DNA of 29,917 nucleotides from Faecalibacterium sp. GTDB taxonomy: Bacteria > Bacillota > Clostridia > Oscillospirales > Ruminococcaceae. The stretch covers positions 1 to 29,917 of the forward strand of contig JAHHRK010000006.1 in assembly GCA_020025795.1 (NCBI GenBank), written 5' to 3'. Below are positions 7,823-14,482 of the stretch, one piece after another. The first letter of the stretch is position 1. Every line of letters starts with the position of its first letter. Made by a program: the position numbers and the translations under genes. Under the pieces are notes generated by a model. That model ran no database searches and was not told the origin of the DNA. It worked only from the letters and a program-made list of their open reading frames with translations.

Positions 7823-8932
7823 TTAGTCGTTCTTGAAGCGAACCGGCAGGACCAGGTACGTGAAGTCTTCACCTTCTACCGGCAAAACCTTGACCGGGCT
7901 CAGCGGACCACTGATGGAAAAACGAACTTTGTCCGTATCCGCATAGCGCAGCGCGTCCAGCAAGTAACGGTTGTTAAAGCCGATCTCAACGGTTTCGCCT
8001 TCGGTCTTGGCATCGAACTCGTCTACCACGCGGCCCAAGTTGGTCTGGCAGCGCACGGTAACGTGTCCGTCCTCGAACAACACACGCAGCGGATTCTTCA
8101 GGCGCTCAGTGATAATCAGAGAAGCGCGCTCGATGGTATCAATGAACTCCTTGCAGTCCACAACGACCTCGGTGCGGCTGCCGGAGGGGATCACGTTGCG
8201 ATAGTTCAAAAACTCGCCTTCGATCAGGCGGCTCAGGATGGTATAGCCATTGGTCTTGAACACAACAAAGCGGCGGTTGGCAAACAGGTAAACATCTTCG
8301 TTTGCATCATCGGGCAGCAGACGGTTCACTTCGTTCATGGTCTTGGCCGGAATAATGATGCGGATTTCCTTGGTTGCCATAACCGGGCGCTCCACGATAG
8401 CCAGACGGTAACCGTCCAGTGCAACCACCGTCAGCTTATCCGGCATGATCTCGAACAGTTCGCCGGTATGTGCAGGCTTTTTATCGTCCTGGCTGACTGC
8501 ATACAGAGTGTGGCCGATGATTTCTTTCATCATGCCGGCCTTCATAATCAACGTATGCTCCTCGGCAACTGCGGTGGGCAGATCCGGGAAGTCACTTGCG
8601 GACATGCTCTGAATTTCAAATTCAGCTACGCCGCCGCGAATCAGGGTCTTGCCGTTATCTTCTACGGCGATTGTAACGTCACCTGCCGGCATACGATGGA
8701 TCATATCGCTGAGTAACTTGGCATTCAGAACGATTTCACCGGTTTCCCGTACATTGGCTTCGATGGTTTTGGTAATGCCCATTTCCAGGTCGTAACCGGT
8801 CAGGGTCAGTTGGAAGCCATTGGCCTGTAAAAGGATACCTTCCAGTACTGGAATAGAGGAACGCACCGTAACGGCTTTGGATACGCCGTCGATTGCATTA
8901 CTCAGAGTAGATTTATCACAGACAATATTCAC
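7823..8932 (-). CDS. dnaN: DNA polymerase III beta sliding clamp
   Basis: DnaN forms the ring-shaped dimer that tethers DNA polymerase III. The product is 369 residues, three repeated clamp domains, ending in VLPVRF, the typical C-terminal part of beta clamps. The start is best placed at GTG 8932 (product VNIVCDKSTLSNAI): AAAGGAG lies 7 nt ahead of it, whereas the upstream ATG at 8950 overlaps that ribosome site and has none of its own. It is separated from dnaA by 360 nt of origin DNA and from the S4 gene by 82 nt, so these may have their own promoters. Confidence 0.96.
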   Translation of the reverse strand: MNIVCDKSTLSNAIDGVSKAVTVRSSIPVLEGILLQANGFQLTLTGYDLEMGITKTIEANVRETGEIVLNAKLLSDMIHRMPAGDVTIAVEDNGKTLIRGGVAEFEIQSMSASDFPDLPTAVAEEHTLIMKAGMMKEIIGHTLYAVSQDDKKPAHTGELFEIMPDKLTVVALDGYRLAIVERPVMATKEIRIIIPAKTMNEVNRLLPDDANEDVYLFANRRFVVFKTNGYTILSRLIEGEFLNYRNVIPSGSRTEVVVDCKEFIDTIERASLIITERLKNPLRVLFEDGHVTVRCQTNLGRVVDEFDAKTEGETVEIGFNNRYLLDALRYADTDKVRFSISGPLSPVKVLPVEGEDFTYLVLPVRFKND

Positions 8933-9020
8933 AAGGTTTCTCCTTTCCATTGGTACAAATGCTGTTGTATAGCGATTTGTCTGTTTTGAAATGCAGCATA
9001 GTAAAACTTACTTGTTGCAG

Positions 9021-9054
9021 TACTAGTAGTAGGGGGTGGGGAAATTGTTGAAAA
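9021..9054 (-). promoter_or_regulatory. Predicted DnaA-trio, G/C block and adjacent DnaA box
   Basis: On the plus strand TAC TAG TAG TAG (9021-9032) is followed by GGGGTGGGG (9033-9041) and, 4 nt on, TGTTGAAAA (9046-9054). Read in the dnaA direction this is DnaA box, C-rich block, then CTA CTA CTA GTA. That is the order of the basal unwinding system defined in B. subtilis, where DnaA-trios guide a DnaA filament onto one strand. Predicted strand opening is on the dnaN side. Confidence 0.75.
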
Positions 9055-9162
9055 CTCAAAAAAGCGGCAGTTCTGTGCGGCTGCGTCCGGGATAAGGCTC
9101 GGGGGAATTTCACCGGAACAAGTTGTTGAAAGTTACTTGTCATTTTTTCTTTTCACAAAATC

Positions 9163-9212
9163 AGTGGAAAAAGTTTTTAACTTGTGGAAAAGCCGGGTGA
9201 AAAAGTGGAAAA
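9163..9212 (-). promoter_or_regulatory. DnaA-box cluster downstream of dnaA
   Basis: Three 9-mers in the same orientation, AGTGGAAAA (9163), TGTGGAAAA (9183) and AGTGGAAAA (9204), are spaced by about two helical turns (20 and 21 bp). Their complement TTTTCCACA differs from the canonical TTATCCACA at one base. Confidence 0.7.
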
Positions 9213-9292
9213 CTGGGATTTGGTGTGTATCAAAATTACATGTCACCGGAAACAGCTGCTTTTAAACGGTTGAAAACCTGCTTTTTGGGGCT

Positions 9293-10615
9293 TTAGGCGC
9301 GAATATTGCTGATAATATCGTCCACAGTTTCCTTCAGGCGCTGATCGTCACGCATTTCCCGCTCGATGGTTTTCAGGGAGTAGACGATCGTGGAATGGTC
9401 GCGGCCGCCGAATTCACGGCCGATTTCCTCGGTGCTCATACCGGTGATCTCACGCAGGATATAAATAGCAGCACGGCGTGCGCTGGAAACAGCGGCATTG
9501 CGCTTGGCACTGCGCAGGTCCTCTGCCGACACGTTGAAGGTGCGGCTGACTTCGCTCAGGATCTTGTCGATGGTGACAGGGATCGGCTGTGTTTCGTTCA
9601 AAATATCCTTGATGGCATTCTGTGCCACACTGATGACCGGCTGGATACCTTCCAGCATGTGGTAGGCGTTCAGCTTTTTGACCGCGCCTTCCAGCTGGCG
9701 GATGTTATTTTTCAGGTGATGCGCGATATATTCCGCCACATCCTCCGGCAGTTCCAGGTTCAGCAGCTCGGCCTTGCGCTTTACAATGGCTACACGGGTT
9801 TCAAAATCAGGCGGCTGCACGTCTGCGTTCAGGCCCATCTCGAAACGGGTACGCAGGCGTTCTTCCAGGCTCTTGATCTCCTTGGCAGGACGATCGGAAG
9901 CGATGACGATCTGCTTGTGCGCATCGTACAGGGTGTTGAAGGTGTGGAAGAACTCTTCCTGGGTAGACTCCTTGCCTGCGATGAACTGGATATCGTCGAT
10001 CAGCAGCAGGTCCGCAGCGCGGTAGCGCAGGCGGAATTCTTCGGTGCTGCCGTTGCGGATGGATGCGATCAGATCATTGGTGAACTGTTCACAGGTGGTG
10101 TAAATGATCATATAGTCCGGGTGGGTGCGCTTGATTTCGGTCTGAATTGCCGTCAGCAAGTGGGTTTTGCCCAAGCCGGAGCCGCCGTAGATGAACAGCG
10201 GGTTGTATGCGAAAGCAGGGTTTGCCGCAACTGCCTGTGCTGCCGCAAACGCAAAGGAGTTGGACGAACCCTTGATGAAGTTATCGAAGGTAAATTCATA
10301 ATTACCCTGGGGGCTGAGGGGATTGTTGTCATATTGCTGGGACAAAATCACCTCGTGGGGCGGGGTGGAAGGCACTACCAGGCTGATTTCCACGTCAAAG
10401 CCCAACACGGATTTGAAAGCCTCTTTCAGCAGATCCAGATACCGGTCGGACACGATCTTGCAGATGAAGTCGTTGCGGACCGACAGCGTGATGTGGCTGG
10501 AATCTTCGAAATTGACCGGCTCAAGCCCGTCGATATACAGGTTGTAGGTGGCTTCCGCCAGATGTTCCTTGCAGTAGGCCTGGGCGGCCAGCAAAACGTC
10601 CTTAAATGAATCCAT
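9293..10615 (-). CDS. dnaA: Chromosomal replication initiator DnaA
   Basis: DnaA is the AAA+ initiator that binds origin boxes and melts oriC. The 440-residue product has an N-terminal domain I (1-80), a short linker, the Walker A motif GGSGLGKT (144-151), Walker B LLLIDD (203-208), and the domain IV helix-turn-helix signature GGRDHST (403-409). The start at 10615 is preceded by AAGGGA. Its promoter lies about 120 nt upstream and DnaA boxes lie between promoter and gene, so autoregulation is likely. Confidence 0.98.
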   Translation of the reverse strand: MDSFKDVLLAAQAYCKEHLAEATYNLYIDGLEPVNFEDSSHITLSVRNDFICKIVSDRYLDLLKEAFKSVLGFDVEISLVVPSTPPHEVILSQQYDNNPLSPQGNYEFTFDNFIKGSSNSFAFAAAQAVAANPAFAYNPLFIYGGSGLGKTHLLTAIQTEIKRTHPDYMIIYTTCEQFTNDLIASIRNGSTEEFRLRYRAADLLLIDDIQFIAGKESTQEEFFHTFNTLYDAHKQIVIASDRPAKEIKSLEERLRTRFEMGLNADVQPPDFETRVAIVKRKAELLNLELPEDVAEYIAHHLKNNIRQLEGAVKKLNAYHMLEGIQPVISVAQNAIKDILNETQPIPVTIDKILSEVSRTFNVSAEDLRSAKRNAAVSSARRAAIYILREITGMSTEEIGREFGGRDHSTIVYSLKTIEREMRDDQRLKETVDDIISNIRA

Positions 10616-10698
10616 GGCAATCCCTTCTTCACATATTTTTTAGAAACCGGCGGTATGTACCCCGCGGCATCGCAAAAATTTTTGAAATCATAAAATAC

Positions 10699-10719
10699 TT
10701 TTCCACGAAGTTTTCCACA
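10699..10719 (+). promoter_or_regulatory. Paired DnaA boxes in the dnaA leader
   Basis: TTTTCCACG (10699-10707) and TTTTCCACA (10711-10719) lie 12 bp apart, about one helical turn. They lie between the predicted dnaA transcription start and the dnaA ATG, a position suited to repression by DnaA. Confidence 0.65.
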
Positions 10720-10738
10720 GAAAAGTCTATCTTAACGA

Positions 10739-10767
10739 ATTATAGCAAATATTTGATATTCTGTCTA
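10739..10767 (-). promoter_or_regulatory. dnaA promoter
   Basis: On the minus strand TAGACA (10762-10767) and TATAAT (10739-10744) are separated by 17 bp, giving 11 of 12 consensus bases. The predicted start near 10731 leaves a leader of about 115 nt that carries the two DnaA boxes. Confidence 0.75.
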
Positions 10768-10928
10768 TATTATATAAGGTAAGCAAGTGACATAAAAGCG
10801 CCAAAAAGTGGACGGAAATGCTTTTTTGCCACAAGATGTAGTGGCTGAAAAACAAGTTTTCCACAGCATGGGGCCCGTTTGTGAAAAAGTTTTTAGCACA
10901 GCAGCGATAAAAAATGACAAAAAGGGAC

Positions 10929-10958
10929 TTGACAAATCGGCGGCCTATATATTATAAT
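10929..10958 (+). promoter_or_regulatory. rpmH promoter
   Basis: A perfect TTGACA (10929-10934) and perfect TATAAT (10953-10958) are separated by 18 bp. It points away from dnaA, with the start expected near 10965 and a structured leader of about 80 nt before rpmH. Confidence 0.88.
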
Positions 10959-10973
10959 TTCACTTTGCAAGAC

Positions 10974-11026
10974 TGTCCCCATTTTTAGGGGCCGGAAAAG
11001 CGTATACGCACCCCGTTCCGGGGACA
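10974..11026 (+). promoter_or_regulatory. Structured rpmH leader with competing stems
   Basis: TGTCCCC (10974-10980) can pair with GGGGACA (11020-11026), but its CCCC can also pair with AGGGG at 10987-10991, and the GGGG at 11020-11023 can pair with CCCC at 11011-11014. GCGTATACGC (11000-11009) is a palindrome. The leader ends 10 nt before the AGGAGG ribosome site. Confidence 0.5.
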
Positions 11027-11046
11027 AGTTTTTAGGAGGAGCGACT

Positions 11047-11181
11047 ATGAAGAGAACGTTTCAGCCCAAGAAGCGCCAGCGCAGCCGCGTACACGGTTTC
11101 CTGAACCGCATGAGCACCAAGAACGGCCGCAAGGTCATCAATGCTCGTCGTGCTAAGGGCCGCAAGAGCCTGACCGTCTAA
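11047..11181 (+). CDS. rpmH: Ribosomal protein bL34
   Basis: bL34 is a small, very basic protein of the large ribosomal subunit. The 44-residue product begins MKRTFQPKKRQRSRVHGF and continues RMSTKNGRKVINARRAKGR, the near-invariant L34 sequence. AGGAGG precedes the ATG. As in B. subtilis it is the first gene transcribed rightward from the origin, but here a strong terminator separates it from rnpA. Confidence 0.97.
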   Translation: MKRTFQPKKRQRSRVHGFLNRMSTKNGRKVINARRAKGRKSLTV

Positions 11182-11212
11182 TCGACAGGGCCGATTTGAA
11201 AGCGCAAAAATA

Positions 11213-11257
11213 GACCGCTGATGCACCCCAGATGGTGCGGGAGCGGTCTTATTTTTT
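11213..11257 (+). terminator. Intrinsic terminator after rpmH
   Basis: GACCGCT pairs with AGCGGTC around an inner GCACC/GGTGC stem with a short unpaired stretch between, followed by TTATTTTTTT. It lies 31 nt after the rpmH stop codon. Confidence 0.85.
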
Positions 11258-11277
11258 TGCCGAAATCCAAAAAAAGC

Positions 11278-11307
11278 TTGCGCCGTGCAGGGTAGTTGTT
11301 CTATAAT
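11278..11307 (+). promoter_or_regulatory. rnpA promoter
   Basis: TTGCGC (11278-11283) and a perfect TATAAT (11302-11307), separated by 18 bp, lie just past the rpmH terminator and 67 nt ahead of rnpA. The -35 is weak, the -10 is ideal. Confidence 0.55.
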
Positions 11308-11373
11308 GCATAGTGAGCGTCTGTACGCTGAAGGAAAACTGTGAAATTTTCCCAAGAAAGGGAGGTTGTGACC

Positions 11374-11739
11374 ATGCGCTATCGGCCTATTTGCCGGAAT
11401 ACGGAATTCAGCCGCGTGTATACGCGGGGCAAGAGCTATGTAACGCCCCAGCTGGTGATGTATGTGCTGAAGAAAAAAAGCGGCCGCACCCGTGTGGGTT
11501 TGACAGCCACCAAAAAAGTGGGCAAGGCTGTGGCACGCAACCGGGCACGCCGCGTGATGCGCGTTGCGATTGCGGAGCATCTGGACTACGATATTGGCAA
11601 ATATGATCTGGTCTTTGTGGCCAGAGGCAAAACGCCCCACCTGAAAAGTCAGCAGGTGAGCAAGGCGGTTGCCAAACTGTTCAAGATGGCAGGTTTGCCG
11701 GATAAGGCACTGGCCGAAAAGGAAACGCCCAATGCTTGA
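11374..11739 (+). CDS. rnpA: Ribonuclease P protein component
   Basis: RnpA assists the RNase P RNA in cutting 5' leaders from pre-tRNAs. From ATG 11374 (GGGAGG 8 nt ahead) it has 121 residues. The RNR signature is visible as KVGKAVARNRARRVMR, with the central phenylalanine motif replaced by a basic/aromatic N-terminus (FSRVYTRGKSY). The first 11 residues of a longer reading from GTG 11341 are unlikely, because the ribosome site lies inside it. The last 8 nt overlap yidD. Confidence 0.95.
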   Translation: MRYRPICRNTEFSRVYTRGKSYVTPQLVMYVLKKKSGRTRVGLTATKKVGKAVARNRARRVMRVAIAEHLDYDIGKYDLVFVARGKTPHLKSQQVSKAVAKLFKMAGLPDKALAEKETPNA

Positions 11740-12007
11740 AAAGCTGCGCCTGGGTGCGCGGCGCGTATTGATCGCGCCCATCCGGGTCTATAAAAAATTG
11801 ATCAGTCCGGGGCTGGGGCATCGGTGTCGGTTCACCCCGACCTGCAGCGAATATGCCATGGAGGCCATTTGGGTCCATGGGTGCATCAAAGGCATGATCC
11901 TTTCGGTGTGGCGCATTGCCCGGTGCAATCCGCTGTGCCGCTGGGGGTATGATCCTGTGCCCGAAAAAGGAAAATGGACCAGCGAAAAACGACGGCTGAT
12001 CAAATAA
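11732..12007 (+). CDS. yidD: Membrane protein insertion efficiency factor YidD
   Basis: YidD is a small membrane-associated protein that improves insertion of some membrane proteins by YidC. The 91-residue product has the family core KLISPGLGHRCRFTPTCSEY followed by GCIKGMILSVWRIARCNPLC, with the conserved cysteines. The ATG at 11732 lies within the end of rnpA (8-nt overlap) and is preceded by AAGGAAA. Its position between rnpA and yidC is the usual one. Confidence 0.93.
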   Translation: MLEKLRLGARRVLIAPIRVYKKLISPGLGHRCRFTPTCSEYAMEAIWVHGCIKGMILSVWRIARCNPLCRWGYDPVPEKGKWTSEKRRLIK

Positions 12008-12028
12008 TTTTGCTACTTGTGACTTTCC

Positions 12029-12082
12029 TGTCTGCGGCGGGCAAAGTCCTACGATAAAAAATAAAAGCTTTGGCCGCAGACA
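12029..12082 (+). promoter_or_regulatory. Inverted repeat in the yidC leader
   Basis: TGTCTGCGGC (12029-12038) and GCCGCAGACA (12073-12082) are perfect 10-bp complements enclosing 34 nt, directly ahead of the yidC ribosome site. A short hydrophobic reading frame (TTG 12010, stop 12055-12057, LLLVTFLSAAGKVLR) runs through the left arm and stops in the loop; it has no clear ribosome site. Confidence 0.45.
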
Positions 12083-12099
12083 AAGCGGAAGGACGAACT

Positions 12100-13167
12100 A
12101 TGAATCTGTTTTACATCCTAGGCACACCCCTCGGCTATGTGATGGAGTGGATCTACAACCTGATCCCCAACTACGGCTGGGACATCATCCTGTTCACGCT
12201 GCTGATCCGCCTGGTCAGCCTGCCGCTGGATATTTACCAGCAGAAGAGCATGGCCAAGATGTCCGCTTTCCAGCCCATCATCATGGACATCCAGAAAAAG
12301 TACAAGAACAACCAGGATAAGCAGGCCGAGGAGCTGACCAAGCTCCAGCAGGACTTTGGCTACAACCCCATGTCCGGCTGCCTGCCCATGTTCCTGAACT
12401 TCTTCGTGATGTTCGGCGTCATCGAAGTTGTGTACCGTCCCCTGCAGCGCATCTTCCACATCTCCGCTGCAACGCTGGGCGCTGCAAGCACTGCACTGTC
12501 CGGCCTGGGCATCAACGCAACCATCGTTACCCGCGATACCCACATCATTCACCAGATTCTGGCAGGCGAAAGCTCTGTTATCAACTGCTTTACTGCAGCT
12601 GAGCTGGAAACCATTACCGGATTCTCCGGTGCCATGAACTTCTTTGGCATCGACCTGACTCAGGTGCCTTCCTTCAGCCTGTCTGCAGCAAACCTGCCCC
12701 TGCTGATTTTCCCCATCCTGTCTTTGTTGACCATGTTCCTGTCCACCCACTACTCCATGAAGGCTTCCGGCCAGGAAATGAAGGGCGCCATGAAGATCAC
12801 CATGTACATGATGCCCCTGATGATGGTCTACTTCTCTTTCACCGTTCCCGTGGCATTCTCTCTGTACTACACCGTTTCCAACGTTCTGATGATGATCAAG
12901 AGTGAAGTAATGCGCCGTGTTTACGATCCCGCTAAGCTGAAGGCTCAGATCGAAGAAGAAATCAAGGAAAAGCGCAAGCAGCAGAAGCGCGGCGTCAAGG
13001 AAACCGTCGTCAAGGTCAAAGACAATGACGGCAATGTGGTCGAAAAGCACGTTTCTGCCAGCGAAATGAACCGCCTGCGCCTGGAATATGCGCGCAAGCT
13101 GGACGAAGAACGCTACAAGGACGAGCGTACGGAACCCTTGTCTGATCTGGACAAAAAGGAGGATTAA
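12100..13167 (+). CDS. yidC: Membrane protein insertase YidC/SpoIIIJ
   Basis: YidC inserts and folds membrane proteins, alone or with SecYEG. From ATG 12100 (GGAAGGA upstream) it has 355 residues. The first two membrane segments include LFTLLIRLVSLPLD, with the conserved groove arginine at R37. Three further segments follow around 203-222, 240-260 and nearby. The loop between the early and late membrane segments (about 120-195) is long and polar, and the C-terminus is a charged tail (about 285-355) rich in K, E and R. There is no lipoprotein signal. It is 6 nt ahead of khpB, so co-translation is likely. Confidence 0.95.
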   Translation: MNLFYILGTPLGYVMEWIYNLIPNYGWDIILFTLLIRLVSLPLDIYQQKSMAKMSAFQPIIMDIQKKYKNNQDKQAEELTKLQQDFGYNPMSGCLPMFLNFFVMFGVIEVVYRPLQRIFHISAATLGAASTALSGLGINATIVTRDTHIIHQILAGESSVINCFTAAELETITGFSGAMNFFGIDLTQVPSFSLSAANLPLLIFPILSLLTMFLSTHYSMKASGQEMKGAMKITMYMMPLMMVYFSFTVPVAFSLYYTVSNVLMMIKSEVMRRVYDPAKLKAQIEEEIKEKRKQQKRGVKETVVKVKDNDGNVVEKHVSASEMNRLRLEYARKLDEERYKDERTEPLSDLDKKED

Positions 13168-13173
13168 TCTCTC

Positions 13174-14280
13174 ATGAAGAAGGAACTGTTTGCAACTGGT
13201 GCTACGGTTGAGGAGGCTTATGCTGCTGGCTGTGCACAGTTGGGCGTATCTGCGGATGACCTGAACGTCAGCTACGAAGTTGTGGATTTCCCTGTTGCGG
13301 AAAAGAAATTCCTGTTCTTTACCACCAAAAAGGCCGAGCAGGCCAAGGTAAAGATCATTGTGGAGCTGCCCGATCCGGTCAAGCCTGCTGCCAAGAAGGC
13401 AGAAAAGGCCGAAAAGCCCGTTAAGTCTGCTGCCAAGCCCGAAAAGAAGGCAGAAAAAACTGCTGCACCTGCACCCAAAAAGGAAAAGCCTGTCAAGAAG
13501 GTGGAAAAGCCTATCCAGGCAGAGCAGGAAAGCGCAGAGGAAGTTGAAATCGACATCCAGGCACCGGAAAACGCAAAGATCAAGGCTGCCGTGGATTACC
13601 TGGCAGAGATTGCCGGCCTGATGGGCGCAGAAAATGCAACCTTCAAGGCCGTTAAGAATGGCGAAGCCGTCATCATCAAGGTGGACGGCGACAAGCTGGG
13701 CGCTCTGATTGGTCGCCGCGGCGAAACCATGGAGAGCCTGTCCTACCTGGCAAGCCTGGTCGCTAACCGCATGGAAGGCGACTACCTGAAGTTGGGCCTG
13801 GATGTTGCAGGCTACCGCGGCAAGCGTGAGCAGGATCTGACTGCTCTGGCACAGCGCATTGGCGATAAGGTGCGCCGCACCGGCCGTGCATTTGCCATGG
13901 AGCCCATGAATCCCTACGAGCGCCGCATCATTCACAGCGCTATCACCGAGATGGAAGGCCTGCGCAGCGAAAGCCGCGGCGAAGGCAAGGACCGCCGCGT
14001 GGTGATCTACTCCACCGCACCCGACGCTTCTACCGAAGAGCCGGAAACTGAGCGCAGCCATTCCGGCAGCCGTAACCGCCGCGACAACAACCGCAAGGGT
14101 GGCCGCCGCGATAACCGCAGCCGCAATTCCGGCCGTCGTGACCGTGGCCCGCGCCCCAATGCAGTGCCTGAGCGCGAGTACGAGACCGTGACTACCGAGC
14201 AGGCTGCACCGGTTGCACCCAAGCGCACCGAGCGCGTGGACGACTTTGCAGATTTCGGTTTCGGTAAGATCGAGCTGTAA
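13174..14280 (+). CDS. khpB: RNA-binding protein KhpB (Jag), extended form
   Basis: KhpB/Jag is a KH and R3H RNA-binding protein encoded next to yidC; in pneumococcus it acts with KhpA in cell elongation control. The 368-residue product has a Jag-N domain (1-52), a K/A/E/P-rich linker (about 65-118), a KH domain with GRRG (180-183), an R3H domain with NPYERRIIH (246-254), and an R/N/G-rich tail (about 297-328) ending in an acidic/aromatic stretch DDFADFGFGKIEL. The B. subtilis protein is only about 208 residues, so the linker and tail are additions. AAGGAGG precedes the ATG; a terminator follows. Confidence 0.94.
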   Translation: MKKELFATGATVEEAYAAGCAQLGVSADDLNVSYEVVDFPVAEKKFLFFTTKKAEQAKVKIIVELPDPVKPAAKKAEKAEKPVKSAAKPEKKAEKTAAPAPKKEKPVKKVEKPIQAEQESAEEVEIDIQAPENAKIKAAVDYLAEIAGLMGAENATFKAVKNGEAVIIKVDGDKLGALIGRRGETMESLSYLASLVANRMEGDYLKLGLDVAGYRGKREQDLTALAQRIGDKVRRTGRAFAMEPMNPYERRIIHSAITEMEGLRSESRGEGKDRRVVIYSTAPDASTEEPETERSHSGSRNRRDNNRKGGRRDNRSRNSGRRDRGPRPNAVPEREYETVTTEQAAPVAPKRTERVDDFADFGFGKIEL

Positions 14281-14290
14281 GCTTCAAAAC

Positions 14291-14333
14291 AAAAAACGCC
14301 GGAGAGCGCGTGCCGCTTCTCCGGCGTTTTTTT
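14291..14333 (+). terminator. Intrinsic terminator after khpB
   Basis: AAAAAACGCCGGAGA pairs with TCTCCGGCGTTTTTT around a 12-nt GC-rich loop. It begins 11 nt after the khpB stop. Confidence 0.93.
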
Positions 14334-14405
14334 GTGGGATGCGCCTGTTTTGGCGCAAAATCCGCACAAACGAAATCCCCCAGCAGGGTTTTCCTGCTAA
14401 AATAC

Positions 14406-14434
14406 TGTGCAAGCACGCAGATTTGTGTTACAAT
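14406..14434 (+). promoter_or_regulatory. mnmE promoter (extended -10)
   Basis: TGTTACAAT (14426-14434) is an extended -10 element. The -35 position TGTGCA (14406-14411) with 17-bp spacing is weak. It lies between the khpB terminator and mnmE, where a promoter is expected. Confidence 0.45.
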
Positions 14435-14482
14435 GCAAACTGTATGATTATGTGTTTTTCTGCCCAAAGGAGGCTAGGTTCT

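Larger units (their letters stand above)
8933..9292. other. oriC half between dnaA and dnaN (unwinding side)
   Basis: This 360-nt non-coding gap holds DnaA-box-like 9-mers (TGTGGAAAA at 9183-9191; AGTGGAAAA at 9163-9171 and 9204-9212; TGTTGAAAA at 9046-9054), a G/C block and a TAG triplet repeat, then a dnaN leader that is moderately A/T-rich. TCACCGGAA occurs twice (9110-9118, 9243-9251). The arrangement matches the downstream half of bipartite Firmicute origins such as that of B. subtilis. No gene is seen. Confidence 0.8.
10616..11046. other. oriC half upstream of dnaA; divergent dnaA/rpmH promoter region
   Basis: This 431-nt non-coding gap separates the leftward dnaA from the rightward rpmH. 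It holds DnaA-box-like sites (TTTTCCACG 10699, TTTTCCACA 10711 and 10857, TGTGAAAAA 10880), an A/T-rich stretch around 10739-10780, a small hairpin GCCAC/GTGGC (10828-10845), both promoters, and the rpmH leader. Together with 8933-9292 it makes a bipartite origin around dnaA. Confidence 0.8.
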
